Shown here: in pieces, positions 9,322 to 18,644 of the stretch | How positions within the stretch are numbered: position 1 is the first letter of the stretch | Layout: every line of letters begins with the position of its first letter | From: Achromobacter xylosoxidans | GTDB lineage: Bacteria > Pseudomonadota > Gammaproteobacteria > Burkholderiales > Burkholderiaceae_B | Direction of reading: 5' to 3' | Length of the DNA stretch: 64,000 nucleotides | Assembly: GCF_001457475.1 (NCBI RefSeq) | Contig: NZ_LN831029.1 | Location: 3,224,001 to 3,288,000 of the forward strand | Translations under genes and position numbers: made by a program | Notes under the pieces: generated by a model | Database searches by the model: none | Told to the model about the DNA's origin: nothing | What the model saw: the letters and a program-made list of their open reading frames with translations, nothing else

Positions 9322-10209
9322 CTACGACGGCGACATCAACCCCAACCCGCCCACGATGACCAGCACCGCGGCGCCCAGCAGCATTTCGCAGATCGTATTG
9401 CGCCGGATGGCATGCAGGGCCAGGGCCGGCTCGGCCCGGATGCGCGCGATCCAGCGATAGCGATTGGCCAGCGCCAGCCCGGTCATCGCCAGCGCCAGCG
9501 CGATCTTGAGCAACAGCACGCGCACATAGTCCCACCCCGCATCCGGCAATGCCGGCCCCAGGATCAGCGCCGCATTGGCCACGCCGCTGAGCAGCAAGAC
9601 CGCCACGGCGACATGCCCCCAGGCGGAAAAGCGCAGCAGCGCGCGGGCGGCCTCGGCGCGATCCCGCGGACGTTGCCAGGCCGCCAGCCATGACAGGAAC
9701 ACCGGCAGCGATCCCAGCCAGAACGCGGCCGCCAACAGGTGCAGATAGTCGCTGGCCGTGTGCGCCAGGCCCCAGCCGCCTTCGTGCATCGCGGCGTGGC
9801 CGCTGAATGCCAGCGGCGCCAATGCCACGGCCGCCGGCCCCGCCAGCCAAGATGGCCGGCCCGGCCGCAGCCCCAGCGCCACGCCCAGCACGGCGGCCGC
9901 GCACAGGGCGCGCGCCACCCAGGCCTGGCCGTAGCCGGTCTGCAGGGTGACCGTGTCCAGCATCTCGCCGTCCAGCATCGCCCGCCAGTCGCCGGCGATG
10001 CTGGCGGCCTGCAACGGCAACAGGCACAGTGTGGCCACCAGTCCCGCCGCGCCGATGCGCAGCAGGGCCGGCCGCAGCGCGGTCTCGGCGGCCACCCCCA
10101 GGCGCGGCGAGCCGCCCAGCGCCAGCATCGCGCTGGCGCCGAACAGCACCGCCGCCGCGCCGGCGCTGACGGCCCGGCACAGCGCGAACACGACCCACAA
10201 GGCGTCCAT
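9322..10209 (-). CDS. copD: Copper resistance protein CopD-like inner-membrane protein
   Basis: The 295-aa protein has about eight hydrophobic helices and the CopD/PcoD layout, with histidines in transmembrane segments (AFSGHAAMHEGG and HTASDYLHLLAAAFWLGSLP). CopD works with periplasmic CopC in copper handling, probably moving copper over the inner membrane. The start chosen (MDALWVV) lies 1 nt from the copC stop, as in other copC-copD pairs; an upstream in-frame ATG would overlap copC. Copper specificity is inferred from family and context. Confidence 0.87.
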   Translation of the reverse strand: MDALWVVFALCRAVSAGAAAVLFGASAMLALGGSPRLGVAAETALRPALLRIGAAGLVATLCLLPLQAASIAGDWRAMLDGEMLDTVTLQTGYGQAWVARALCAAAVLGVALGLRPGRPSWLAGPAAVALAPLAFSGHAAMHEGGWGLAHTASDYLHLLAAAFWLGSLPVFLSWLAAWQRPRDRAEAARALLRFSAWGHVAVAVLLLSGVANAALILGPALPDAGWDYVRVLLLKIALALAMTGLALANRYRWIARIRAEPALALHAIRRNTICEMLLGAAVLVIVGGLGLMSPS

Positions 10210-10210
10210 T

Positions 10211-10567
10211 TCAGGGCTTGACCGTGAACGTCCAGGCACCGTTGGTTTTGTGGCCGTCCTTGGACAAGGCCTGCCATTTCACGGTGTAGGCGCCCGCCGG
10301 CAAGGGTGTGGCCACGGGCAACACCAGCGTCTTGTCATCACCCGGCGCCGGCGCGGCCTTGGCCGCGACGGCCTGCTTGCCGGCCGTGTCCAGCACGGTC
10401 AGCGACGAAAAGGCGGGCTCCAACCCTTCGGAGAAAGTGGCCGTCACCGAAGACGGCGCGGCCACCTCGGCCTTGTCGGCCGGCGTGGCGCGTTGCAGGT
10501 GGGCGTGGGCCCAGGCCCATTGCGGGGCGAGCACGAGCGTGGCGGCGATGAATGCGGGTTTGAACAT
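10211..10567 (-). CDS. copC: Periplasmic copper-binding protein CopC/YobA
   Basis: The 118-aa precursor has a signal peptide ending at WAWA-HAH near residue 20, so the mature protein starts with the histidine that binds Cu(II) in CopC proteins. The rest fits the cupredoxin-like CopC fold (VTATFSEGLEPAFSSL, PLPAGAYTVKWQALSKDGHKTNGAWTFTV), including the conserved aspartate-histidine pair SKDGH. There is no methionine-rich Cu(I) site, so it is the Cu(II)-only type. It is transcribed together with copD, 1 nt downstream. Confidence 0.92.
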   Translation of the reverse strand: MFKPAFIAATLVLAPQWAWAHAHLQRATPADKAEVAAPSSVTATFSEGLEPAFSSLTVLDTAGKQAVAAKAAPAPGDDKTLVLPVATPLPAGAYTVKWQALSKDGHKTNGAWTFTVKP

Positions 10568-10733
10568 GATCGGACTCCAAAGTGACGGCGGCGCGCGGCC
10601 GCGCGAAAAGAATGGCGCGGGCGCCGAAAGCGGATCGGACGCGCGCGAAACGAACGGTTTGGGTATCGACGACCGGTGCGCGCCCGCGTCGCCCGCCACA
10701 GGAATGGGCGTGCGCGGGGACCGGCGCAAAGGT

Positions 10734-11192
10734 TCAGGCCGCGCGCGGCGGCGCGCGCGATTGCTGCGGCAGCCAGGCCGTGGCGCCCCGCGGGCACGGC
10801 CCGGCTTGCGCGGCGCGCGGCAGGGCCGGCGGCTCCAGCGGCAGGCGCCAGGCCAGCCCCGCGAGCGCGGGCGGACCGGCGCCGGCAAGCATGGCGCAAC
10901 TGGCGGCGCAGCAGTGCGGCAAGGTGCCGCCGGCGGCGTGGTTGGAGACGTGGCCGGCGGCCTGGACCGGCGTGGCCGCTACGGCGTCCACGTCGTCCAG
11001 CGCCACCACCCGTGGGCCGCTGGCGGTGCAGAGGATGACAGACGAGGCCCCCTGCCCGGCTGCCGCCGGCAGGGCCGCGCCGAGCGCCGTGGCGGCCACC
11101 AGCGACTGGAAAACCAGCAGCCCCGCCGCCAGCCACACCAGCGCGCGGCGGGTGGCGGCAGACCTGCGCGTAAACGTAACCGGCGTGTGCAT
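10734..11192 (-). CDS. Small membrane/exported protein, DUF2946-like
   Basis: From the MHTPVTF start the product is about 152 aa. A single hydrophobic helix (ALVWLAAGLLVFQSLVAATALG) near the N terminus is followed by a short periplasmic part with ILCTASGP and HCCAASCAM, a cysteine/histidine pattern like that of DUF2946 proteins, which are often found beside copper genes. It lies 166 nt upstream of copC on the same strand, suggesting a role in copper handling. An upstream ATG at 11198 or 11258 is possible. The function is not established. Confidence 0.6.
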   Translation of the reverse strand: MHTPVTFTRRSAATRRALVWLAAGLLVFQSLVAATALGAALPAAAGQGASSVILCTASGPRVVALDDVDAVAATPVQAAGHVSNHAAGGTLPHCCAASCAMLAGAGPPALAGLAWRLPLEPPALPRAAQAGPCPRGATAWLPQQSRAPPRAA

Positions 11193-11301
11193 CCCCATGG
11201 TGCCGACGAGCTTACGACGGCCGCCGGACGCCCGCAACTTCAATCCGACACGCCACAACTGTTATGCTCCACGGTTTCAACATTTGAATTCGCAGCACAC
11301 C

Positions 11302-12003
11302 ATGGGTCTAGAACAGCTCGCCGCAATCCGAGAACTGCTGTTGAAGCAGGCTCCCGAAGAGGCGGCTTCCAAGAAGAAACCCGCCCGTCCGGCCGCCAAC
11401 GAAGCGGGGTCGCGCAAGCCCTCCGCGCGTCCGGCCGGCGATGCGGCTGCCGCCCGGAAAAAGCCCGCGCGCGCGCCGGCCGGCGAACGACGCGAAGCGC
11501 CGGCGGTCGATCCGGTGCTGATCGCCATTTCGCGACTGCAGCGGCAATTTCCCAAGGCCTTTCCCAAGAAGCCGGCGCCCAAGGTGCCGCTCAAGCTGGG
11601 GGTGCTGGAGGACCTGGTGCAACACGCCCAGACCCTGCAGCTCAGCGCCGACGAGATCAAGCAGGCCGTCAAGACCTGGTGTGACGGCCGCCGCTACTGG
11701 GATTGCATGGTCGAATCCGCCGCGCGGGTCGACCTGAATGGCGAACCCAACGGCGCCGTGACCGCCAACGAAGCGCAGCACGCCAAGCGCATGGCCTCGC
11801 GCCGTCACGCCAAGGCGGGCGGTGGCCGTGGCGGCAAGGGCAATGCCGCCAAGGGCAAGCCGGCCGCCGAAGGCGCCAAGCCGGCGCAGGCCGAGGCTGC
11901 CGCGCCCGCCGATGCGGCCGTGGACACGCCGGTGGACACCTCAGTCGATACGTCGGTGGACACGCCGGCCCAGGCGCCGTCGGACACCCAGAGCGCCGAC
12001 TGA
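11302..12003 (+). CDS. ProQ/FinO-family RNA chaperone
   Basis: The 233-aa protein has a basic Lys/Ala/Pro-rich N-terminal linker (residues about 15-70), a ProQ/FinO domain (about 72-165: ISRLQRQFPKAFPKK, PLKLGVLEDL, ALK-type helix, WCDGRRYWDCM, VDLNGEPNGAVTANEAQHA) and a basic then Ala/Thr-rich tail. The family binds structured sRNAs and mRNA 3' ends. The tail ends in four Val-Asp-Thr-Pro/Ser repeats (about residues 211-226). The protein overlaps no neighbour and is followed by a strong terminator. Which FinO-domain subgroup it belongs to cannot be settled here. Confidence 0.88.
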   Translation: MGLEQLAAIRELLLKQAPEEAASKKKPARPAANEAGSRKPSARPAGDAAAARKKPARAPAGERREAPAVDPVLIAISRLQRQFPKAFPKKPAPKVPLKLGVLEDLVQHAQTLQLSADEIKQAVKTWCDGRRYWDCMVESAARVDLNGEPNGAVTANEAQHAKRMASRRHAKAGGGRGGKGNAAKGKPAAEGAKPAQAEAAAPADAAVDTPVDTSVDTSVDTPAQAPSDTQSAD

Positions 12004-12024
12004 ACTTCCCGCCAGGAAAAAAAA

Positions 12025-12065
12025 CGGACCGTGCGGCGCCTGGCGCCGCACGGTCCGCGGTCTTT
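12025..12065. terminator. Bidirectional intrinsic terminator between proQ-like gene and Bug-family gene
   Basis: A perfect 16-bp inverted repeat (12025-12040 and 12042-12057) is flanked by an A-run on the left (12017-12024) and TCTTTT on the right, so it can end transcription from both convergent genes. Confidence 0.9.
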
Positions 12066-12093
12066 TGGGGGCCAGCCACGCCGGCCGCCCGGA

Positions 12094-13071
12094 TCAATCC
12101 AGCCGGATGTCGGCGCTCTGCACCACCTTGGCCCAGCGCGCCCGCTCGCTGTTGAAGAACTGCGCCAGTTGCGCCGGATCGCGCACCACGATCTCGGCGC
12201 CCTGCTCGTTCAGCTGTGACTTCACATCGGGCTGATTGACGATCTGGCCCATCAGCGTCGCCAGCAGGTTGGCCGTCTTGTCGGTCGTGGCGGCGGGGGC
12301 CATCACGCCCTGCCAGGTTCCGGATTCGAAGCCGGCCACGCCTTGCTCGGAGATGGTCGGAATGTCGGCCACCAGCTGCATGCGTTCCTTCTTGGAGATC
12401 GCGATCGCGCGCAGCTTGCCGCCCTTGATGTGCGGCAGCGTCGCCAGCAGCCCGTTCATGATGACCTGGGTCTGGCCGCCTATGGTGTCGGTGACCGCCT
12501 GCGAACCGCCCTTGTAGGGCACGTACTCCCATTGCGCGCCGGTGGCCTGCTGCACCGCCACGGCCGCCAGGTGCGGCGCGCTGCCGATCGCGGTGACGGC
12601 GAAATTCAGGCGCTGTTTCTTCGACAGCGCCACCAGCTCCGGCACGGTCCTGGCGGGCACGTCGGGATGCACCGCCAGCACGTGCGGCGAATACGCCAGC
12701 ATGCCGACCGCGCGCAGGTCCTTGGACGGATCGAACGACAGCTTGGTGTAGACCGACGGGCTGATCGCCAGCGCGCCTACGTCGCACAACAGCACCGTAT
12801 GGCCTTCCTGAGCCGATTGCACCACGATGCCCGCGCCCAGGTTGCCGTTGGCGCCCGGCTTGTTCTCGACCACCACCGTCTGCCTGAGCGCCTCGGCCAG
12901 GCGCGGCGCAATCACACGCGCGATGATGTCCGACGAGCCGCCCGGCGGGTATGGCACCACGATGCGCACGGGCCGGGTCGGCCATGCGTCGGCCTGGGCC
13001 CAGGCCGGCGCCCAGTGCGACGCGCCCAGCGCCGCCGCGCCCAGCAATAACTGCCTTCGGTTCGAATCCAT
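12094..13071 (-). CDS. Bug-family (TctC-like) periplasmic solute-binding protein
   Basis: The 325-aa exported protein starts NRRQLLLGAAALG, a twin-arginine-like signal ending near AWAQA-DAWP. The mature part has the Bug hallmarks PVRIVVPYPPGGSSDIIAR, VVVENKPGANGNLGA, and YVPYKGGSQAVTDTIGG. These proteins capture carboxylates for tripartite tricarboxylate transporters, but no TctAB membrane genes are adjacent, as is usual for the expanded Bug set of Bordetella and relatives. It is last in the leftward operon after galactarate dehydratase and a lactonase, so a hexarate or hexarolactone ligand is a reasonable guess. Confidence 0.92.
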   Translation of the reverse strand: MDSNRRQLLLGAAALGASHWAPAWAQADAWPTRPVRIVVPYPPGGSSDIIARVIAPRLAEALRQTVVVENKPGANGNLGAGIVVQSAQEGHTVLLCDVGALAISPSVYTKLSFDPSKDLRAVGMLAYSPHVLAVHPDVPARTVPELVALSKKQRLNFAVTAIGSAPHLAAVAVQQATGAQWEYVPYKGGSQAVTDTIGGQTQVIMNGLLATLPHIKGGKLRAIAISKKERMQLVADIPTISEQGVAGFESGTWQGVMAPAATTDKTANLLATLMGQIVNQPDVKSQLNEQGAEIVVRDPAQLAQFFNSERARWAKVVQSADIRLD

Positions 13072-13095
13072 GTTGTCTCCGTTGTGGTATTTGTG

Positions 13096-14142
13096 TCAGA
13101 GGGCCCCGCGCGTCTCGACGTAGAGCGCGTAGAGCGAATGGCTGCTCGCCATGAACAGCCGGTTGCGCTTGGCGCCGCCGAAGCACAGGTTGGCGCAGCG
13201 CTCGGGCAGGCGGATGTGGCCGATCGGCTTGCCGCCCGGGTTGAAGACCATCACGCCATCGAGTTCCTCCGGCTTGGTGTCGGCGGCGCCATTGCTGCCC
13301 CAGCCGCACCACAGGTTGCCGTGCTCGTCGCACTTGATGCCGTCGATGGCGCCGGGACCTTGCGCGTCGATGAACTTGCGCTTGCCCGACAGTTTGCCGT
13401 CCGCGCCGACGTCATACGCCCACACCACGCGCGCCGGCTGGTGGCGCGATTCGACGATGTAGAGCACGCGCTCGTCCGGCGAAAAGCACAGGCCGTTGGG
13501 CCCGGCCAGGTCGTCCAGCGCCAGCTCGACGCGGCCTCTGCCCGCGTCGATGCGATACACCGAATGCGGCAGTTCGGGCTCGGCCTTGTCGCCCTCCCAG
13601 TGGCCGCCGATGCCGAAGGGCGGATCGGTGAACCAGATGGCGCCATTGCGCTGGCACACGATGTCGTTGGGCGAATTGAAGCGCTTGCCCGCGTAGCGGT
13701 CCGCCAGCACCGTGATGCCGCCGTCGTACTCGGTGCGCGTGACGCGGCGCGTCAGGTGCTCGCAGGCCAGCAGGCGCCCCTGGCGATCGCGCGCCAGCCC
13801 GTTGCTGAAATTGGCGGGCTGGCGGAACACGCTGGTGGCGCCGGTGGTCTCGTCCCAGCGGATGATGCGGTCATTGGGGATGTCCGAACACAGCAGATAG
13901 CGCCCGTCCCCCACCCACACCGGTCCCTCCAGCCAGCGAAAGCCGGTGGCCAGCTGCTCCACGCTGCTGCTGTAGATGCGGTACTTCGAGAACTCCGGGT
14001 CCAGGATGCGCACCGACGGGTCGGGGTAGCGTTGCTGCGGCGTGAAGGCGAAGGATTGCGCCTGCGCCAGGCCGGCGGGCGCCAGCGCCAGGGCGCCCAG
14101 CAGCCGGCGCCGGCCGGCCTGCATCAGGGGGCTGTGGTCCAT
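13096..14142 (-). CDS. Exported SMP-30/gluconolactonase-family lactonase
   Basis: The 348-aa protein is a six-bladed propeller of the SMP-30/gluconolactonase/LRE family: WLEGPVWVGDGRYLLCSDIPNDRI, FSNGLARDRQGRLLACEH, FNSPNDIVCQRNGAIWFTDPPFG, GPNGLCFSPDERVLYI and GAIDGIKCDEHGNLW give the metal ligands (Glu, Asn, Asp). The N terminus AGRRRLLGALALA...AQAQS is a signal peptide of twin-arginine appearance, so the enzyme should act in the periplasm. AGGAG precedes the ATG. In this operon it probably opens an aldarolactone before uptake or dehydration. Confidence 0.88.
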   Translation of the reverse strand: MDHSPLMQAGRRRLLGALALAPAGLAQAQSFAFTPQQRYPDPSVRILDPEFSKYRIYSSSVEQLATGFRWLEGPVWVGDGRYLLCSDIPNDRIIRWDETTGATSVFRQPANFSNGLARDRQGRLLACEHLTRRVTRTEYDGGITVLADRYAGKRFNSPNDIVCQRNGAIWFTDPPFGIGGHWEGDKAEPELPHSVYRIDAGRGRVELALDDLAGPNGLCFSPDERVLYIVESRHQPARVVWAYDVGADGKLSGKRKFIDAQGPGAIDGIKCDEHGNLWCGWGSNGAADTKPEELDGVMVFNPGGKPIGHIRLPERCANLCFGGAKRNRLFMASSHSLYALYVETRGAL

Positions 14143-14200
14143 CGATGGTCTCCTCTTGGTATGTTCGGCGATGGCCTTGCGTTGAAAGCGGCGACGGCAA

Positions 14201-15775
14201 TCAGGTCACGGGACCGGGATTGAACAGCGTCAATGCGTTGTGCAGCTTGAGTTTTTCCGCGCAGCTCTGGCGCCGTCCGCTGGCCACGTCGAGCATCAGC
14301 CGGAACAGTTCCCAGCCCACCTCTTCGATGCTGGCCTGGCCGGTGGCGATGCGGCCGGCGTCCACGTCCATCAGGTCGTGCCAGCGCCGCGCCAGGTCGC
14401 TGCGGGTGGCGACCTTGATCACCGGCACCTGCGCCAGCCCGTAGGGCGTGCCGCGGCCGGTGGTGAAGATGTGCAGGTTCATGCCGGCCGCCAGTTGCAG
14501 CGTGCCGCAGATGAAGTCGCTGGCCGGCGTCGCCGCGAAGATCAGCCCCTTGCGGGTCAACCGCTCGCCCGGCGCCAGCACGCCGTCGATGTTGCAGGTG
14601 CCGGACTTGACGATCGAGCCCATGGCCTTTTCGACGATGTTGGACAGGCCGCCCTTCTTGTTGCCGGGGCTGGTGTTGGCGCTGCGGTCGGCGCCGCCGC
14701 GCCGCAGGTAATCGTCGTACCAGGCCATCTCGCGCACCAGCGCCTCGGCCACTTCGGGGGTGGCGGCGCGCGCGGTCAACTGGTCGATGCCATCGCGCAC
14801 TTCGGTGTTTTCCGAGAACATGACGGTGCCTCCGGCACGCACCAGCAGGTCCGCCGCAAAGCCCACCGCGGGATTGGCCGTGACGCCCGAGAAAGCGTCG
14901 CTGCCGCCGCACTGCACGCCCACCACCAGATCGGAGACGGGACAGGTCTCGCGGCGGCGGCGGTCCAACTTTTCCAGGTGGCGCTCGGCGGTGCGCATGA
15001 TGTTGGCGATCATGGACTCGAAGCCGACGTGTTCGTCGTCCTGCAGCACGATGGTGTCGACGCCTTCGCCGCCAGCCATCCCCCGCCCGGCGCGGATCGG
15101 GATCGCGCCCGGCGCCAACAGGCGCTCGGGCTGCAGCTTCTCGCAGCCCAGGCTGACCACCATGGCGGTGCCGCCGAAATTGGGATTGCGGGCAATGTTG
15201 TGCAGCGTGCGCACCGGCACCGCCGCGCCCGGCGCGTCGATGGCGACGCCGCAGCCGTAGGTGTGCTCGATACCCACCACCCCGTCGACATTGGGATAAC
15301 GCGGCAGCAGCTCGCGGCGGATGCGCTCGACCGCGTGTTCCACCACGCCCTGCACGCATTGCACGGTGGTGCTGATGGTCAGGATGTTGCGCGTGCCCAC
15401 CGTGCCGTCGGCGTTGCGGTAGCCCTCGAAGGTGTAGCCCTCGAGCGGCGCCGGCGGCGCGATCCTGCGCGTGCCCACCGGCAGGTCGTCGAGCGCGCGG
15501 GCCGCGGGCATGGTGGTCACCCGTTCGTTGACCCAGCTGCCGCGCGGCAGGTGCCGGGCCGCGTAGCCGACCACGACGTCATAGCGGCGCACCGGCTCGC
15601 CAGGCGCCAGGTCGCGCAGCGCCACCTTGTGGCCCTGCGGCACGGCTTCGGCCAGCACCAAGCCGTCCGGCAGCGCCGTGCCCGCCGGCAGCCCGCCGTC
15701 GTTGGCGACGATGGCGACGTTGTCCTGCGGGTGAATCCTGATCAGCACGGGCGCTGGGGCGGGCGCGAACGACAT
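14201..15775 (-). CDS. garD: Galactarate dehydratase (UxaA/GarD family)
   Basis: The 524-aa protein matches the length of D-galactarate dehydratase, which converts galactarate to 5-dehydro-4-deoxy-D-glucarate. An N-terminal SAF-like domain ([21 protein letters not shown]) is followed by the catalytic UxaA-like part with [24 protein letters not shown] and [22 protein letters not shown], which hold conserved Cys and His of the iron-dependent active site. It is first in the leftward operon and divergent from kdgD, the next enzyme of the pathway. Altronate dehydratase is a related alternative, but the gene context fits galactarate. Confidence 0.88.
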   Translation of the reverse strand: MSFAPAPAPVLIRIHPQDNVAIVANDGGLPAGTALPDGLVLAEAVPQGHKVALRDLAPGEPVRRYDVVVGYAARHLPRGSWVNERVTTMPAARALDDLPVGTRRIAPPAPLEGYTFEGYRNADGTVGTRNILTISTTVQCVQGVVEHAVERIRRELLPRYPNVDGVVGIEHTYGCGVAIDAPGAAVPVRTLHNIARNPNFGGTAMVVSLGCEKLQPERLLAPGAIPIRAGRGMAGGEGVDTIVLQDDEHVGFESMIANIMRTAERHLEKLDRRRRETCPVSDLVVGVQCGGSDAFSGVTANPAVGFAADLLVRAGGTVMFSENTEVRDGIDQLTARAATPEVAEALVREMAWYDDYLRRGGADRSANTSPGNKKGGLSNIVEKAMGSIVKSGTCNIDGVLAPGERLTRKGLIFAATPASDFICGTLQLAAGMNLHIFTTGRGTPYGLAQVPVIKVATRSDLARRWHDLMDVDAGRIATGQASIEEVGWELFRLMLDVASGRRQSCAEKLKLHNALTLFNPGPVT

Positions 15776-15816
15776 GGAGCATCCTCGAAAACGATGCCGC
15801 GGGCTGCGGCATCCTA

Positions 15817-15831
15817 TACGTTATCGTACAA
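15817..15831 (-). promoter_or_regulatory. Hexarate operator copy 1 (garD side)
   Basis: On the minus strand this reads TTGTACGATAACGTA, 41 nt before the garD start. It matches the copy at 15946-15960 at 14 of 15 positions and contains a palindromic core GTACG-N4-CGTA. The form fits a FadR-type GntR regulator, none of which is encoded in the window. Confidence 0.65.
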
Positions 15832-15945
15832 CTAGAAAGATTATCCATGGACTGAGGACGGCACGCATTGCGGATTTCCCCAGGTATGAACCACCACTGC
15901 CCTCAGCGATTCCGTCTTATCTTGCTTGAGCCGGAGAAAATCATG

Positions 15946-15960
15946 TTGTACGATGACGTA
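15946..15960 (+). promoter_or_regulatory. Hexarate operator copy 2 (kdgD side)
   Basis: TTGTACGATGACGTA lies 65 nt before the kdgD start and is the inverted partner of the site at 15817-15831. With the next base it forms GTACG-N4-CGTAC, a palindrome. One site per divergent promoter suggests that a single repressor controls both operons. Confidence 0.65.
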
Positions 15961-16025
15961 CCTATTCAACACATGACAGCCCGGCAGCCCCTCTGCCGCG
16001 CGTCCGCCACCAACGGATACCGCCC

Positions 16026-16940
16026 ATGACCACGCCGCAGGAACTCAAGGCCATCGTTTCGGAAGGCCTGCTCTCCTTCCCCGTGACCGACTTCGACGCG
16101 CAAGGCAATTTCAACGCCCGCTCTTATGCCGGGCGGCTGGAATGGCTCGCGCCCTACGGCGCCACCGCCCTGTTCGCCGCCGGCGGCACCGGCGAGTTCT
16201 TCTCGCTGGCGCCGGACGAATACTCGGATGTCATCCGCACCGCCGTGGACACCTGCGCCGGCAAGGTGCCGATCCTGGCCGGCGCAGGCGGCCCCACCCG
16301 CGTCGCCATCGCCTATGCCCGCGAGGCCGAGCGCCTCGGCGCCAAGGGCGTGCTGCTGCTGCCCCACTACCTGACCGAGGCCTCGCAACAGGGCATCGCC
16401 GACCACGTCGAGCAGGTCTGCAAGGCCGTCAAGATCGGCGTCATCGTCTACAACCGCGCCCAATCGCGCCTGTCGGCCGACAGCCTGGCCCAACTGGCCG
16501 AGCGCTGCCCCAACCTGGTCGGTTTCAAGGACGGCGTCGGCGATATCGAGGCCATGGTGCGCATCCGCCGCAAGCTCGGCGACCGCTTCTCGTACCTGGG
16601 CGGACTGCCCACCGCCGAGGTCTACGCCGCGGCCTACAAGGCGCTGGGCGTGCCGGTCTACTCGTCGGCCGTCTTCAACTTCGTGCCCAGGACCGCGATG
16701 CAGTTCTACCGCGCCGTCGCCGCGCACGACCACGACACCACCAACCGCCTGCTGGACGAGTTCTTCCTGCCGTATCTCGAGATCCGCAACCGCTGCGCCG
16801 GCTATGCGGTCAGCATCGTCAAGGCCGGCGCCAGGCTGGTCGGCCACGATGCGGGCCCGGTGCGCGCGCCGCTGACCGACCTGCATCCCGACGAAATGGC
16901 CATGCTCGACGCGCTGATCCGCAAGCTGGGCCCCCAATAG
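16026..16940 (+). CDS. kdgD: 5-dehydro-4-deoxyglucarate dehydratase
   Basis: The 304-aa protein is a DapA-like class I aldolase-family enzyme that dehydrates and decarboxylates 5-dehydro-4-deoxy-D-glucarate to 2,5-dioxovalerate (alpha-ketoglutarate semialdehyde). It has the normal family length, with [16 protein letters not shown], the [14 protein letters not shown] substrate loop, [12 protein letters not shown] carrying the catalytic tyrosine, and [13 protein letters not shown] carrying the Schiff-base lysine. It is the product-using partner of the divergent galactarate dehydratase and is followed by the matching dehydrogenase. Confidence 0.95.
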   Translation: MTTPQELKAIVSEGLLSFPVTDFDAQGNFNARSYAGRLEWLAPYGATALFAAGGTGEFFSLAPDEYSDVIRTAVDTCAGKVPILAGAGGPTRVAIAYAREAERLGAKGVLLLPHYLTEASQQGIADHVEQVCKAVKIGVIVYNRAQSRLSADSLAQLAERCPNLVGFKDGVGDIEAMVRIRRKLGDRFSYLGGLPTAEVYAAAYKALGVPVYSSAVFNFVPRTAMQFYRAVAAHDHDTTNRLLDEFFLPYLEIRNRCAGYAVSIVKAGARLVGHDAGPVRAPLTDLHPDEMAMLDALIRKLGPQ

Positions 16941-16962
16941 ACCAGGCGCGGCGCCGCCTGCC

Positions 16963-16983
16963 CGCCCCCGCTGGGGGCGTTTT
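16963..16983 (+). terminator. Intercistronic intrinsic terminator between kdgD and the dehydrogenase gene
   Basis: A 7-bp GC stem (16963-16969 with 16973-16979) and a 3-nt loop are followed by TTTT. It lies inside what is otherwise an operon, so it probably reduces rather than abolishes read-through to the dehydrogenase gene. Confidence 0.6.
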
Positions 16984-16999
16984 CATTCGGAGACACTGC

Positions 17000-18580
17000 A
17001 TGACTTTGACCGGCAACATGTTGATCGGCGCCCAGGCCGTAAAAGGCGCGGGCGCGCCGCTGCACGCCATCGACCCGGCCCGCGGCGAACCGCTGCAACC
17101 GGCGTTCCACGCCGGCGACGCCGAGGACGTGGCGCGCGCCGCCGAACTGGCCGCCGCCGCGTTCGACCCCTACCGCGCCGCGCCGCTCGAAACCCGCGCG
17201 CAATTCCTGGAGAGCATCGCCGAAGGCATCCTGGCGCTGGGCGACGCGCTGATCGAGCGCACCCATCTCGAAACCGGCCTGCCGCTGGCCCGCCTGCAAG
17301 GCGAGCGCGGCCGCACCGTGGGCCAATTGCGCCTGTTCGCGCGGGTGGTGCGCGACGGCTACTTCCTGGACGCCACCATCGACCCCGCCCAGCCCGAGCG
17401 CCAGCCGCTGCCGCGCGCCGACCTGCGCCTGGCCCAGGTGCCGCTGGGGCCGGTGGCCGTATTCGGCGCCAGCAACTTCCCGCTGGCGTTCTCGGTGGCG
17501 GGCGGCGATACCGCCTCGGCGCTGGCGGCGGGCTGCCCGGTCATCGTCAAGGCCCACAACGCCCACCCCGGCACCGCCGAAATGGTGGGCCGCGTGATCC
17601 AGCAGGCGGTGGCCAGGCACGGCCTGCCCGAAGGCGTGTTCTCGCTGCTGTTCGGCGCCGGCAACGAGATCGGCACGGCGCTGGCGACCCACCCCGCCAT
17701 CACCGCGATCGGCTTCACCGGTTCGCGCCGGGGCGGCCTGGCGCTGGTGGCCGCCGCCAACGCGCGGCCGGTGCCGATCCCGGTGTATGCCGAGATGTCC
17801 AGCATCAATCCGGTGTTCCTGCTGCCCGCCGCCCTGGAGGCCCGCGCCGAGACCATCGCCAAGGGCTTCGTCGAATCGCTGGTGCTGGGCGTGGGCCAGT
17901 TCTGCACCAATCCCGGCCTGGTGGTCGGCATCGAAGGCCCGGCGCTGCAACGCTTCCGCCAGGCCGCCGGCCAGGCGGTGCAGGCCAAGGGCGCCGCCAC
18001 CATGCTTACCCCCGGCATCTTCGCCGCCTATTCGCAGGGCGAGCAGGCGCTGGCCGGCCACGCCAGCGTCGCCACGCTGGGACGCGGCGAAGCCTCGCGG
18101 CCGGCCGCCAATGCCGCCGGCCCCGCCGTGTTCGGCACCGATGCCGCGCGCTTTCTGGCCTCGCCCGAACTCGAGGCCGAAGTCTTCGGCCCGGCCTCGC
18201 TGGTGGTGGCGTGCCGCGACGCCGCGCAGATGCGCCAGGTGGCCGAACACCTGGAAGGCCAGTTGACCGCGACCCTGTTCGTGGACGAGGCCGACACCGA
18301 AGCCGCGCGCGCCCTGCTGCCGGTGCTGGAACGCAAGGCCGGCCGAATCCTGGCCAACGGCTATCCCACCGGCGTCGAGGTCAGCCACGCGATGGTGCAC
18401 GGCGGCCCCTTCCCGGCCACCTCGCGCCCCGCCTCGACCTCGGTCGGCGCCACCGCCATCCGCCGCTTCCTGCGTCCGGTCTGCTACCAGGACCTGCCGG
18501 ACGCACTGCTGCCCGATGGTCTCAAGCGCGGCAACCCGCTAGGGCTGCCGCGCATGACCGATGGCGTGCTCGGCGCCTGA
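17000..18580 (+). CDS. 2,5-dioxovalerate (alpha-ketoglutarate semialdehyde) dehydrogenase
   Basis: The 526-aa aldehyde dehydrogenase oxidises 2,5-dioxovalerate to 2-oxoglutarate with NAD(P)+, closing the hexarate pathway. Evidence: [23 protein letters not shown], the cofactor lysine in [24 protein letters not shown], the general base in YAEMSSINP, and the nucleophile cysteine in [10 protein letters not shown]. These motifs are those of the KGSADH/AldH group rather than of general ALDHs. ATG at this position is preceded by CGGAGA; an upstream frame-open region overlaps kdgD and is not used. It lies 59 nt after kdgD. Confidence 0.93.
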   Translation: MTLTGNMLIGAQAVKGAGAPLHAIDPARGEPLQPAFHAGDAEDVARAAELAAAAFDPYRAAPLETRAQFLESIAEGILALGDALIERTHLETGLPLARLQGERGRTVGQLRLFARVVRDGYFLDATIDPAQPERQPLPRADLRLAQVPLGPVAVFGASNFPLAFSVAGGDTASALAAGCPVIVKAHNAHPGTAEMVGRVIQQAVARHGLPEGVFSLLFGAGNEIGTALATHPAITAIGFTGSRRGGLALVAAANARPVPIPVYAEMSSINPVFLLPAALEARAETIAKGFVESLVLGVGQFCTNPGLVVGIEGPALQRFRQAAGQAVQAKGAATMLTPGIFAAYSQGEQALAGHASVATLGRGEASRPAANAAGPAVFGTDAARFLASPELEAEVFGPASLVVACRDAAQMRQVAEHLEGQLTATLFVDEADTEAARALLPVLERKAGRILANGYPTGVEVSHAMVHGGPFPATSRPASTSVGATAIRRFLRPVCYQDLPDALLPDGLKRGNPLGLPRMTDGVLGA

Positions 18581-18644
18581 CGCCACCCCTGCCCGGACGG
18601 TCGCACATTGCCACGCCGTCCGGCCGCGGGCCGCGCCGTGATCT

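Noticed and set aside
16142..16999. Upstream extension of the dehydrogenase frame through kdgD
   Set aside because: It overlaps kdgD out of phase and lacks homology; the ALDH start with ribosome binding site is at 17000.
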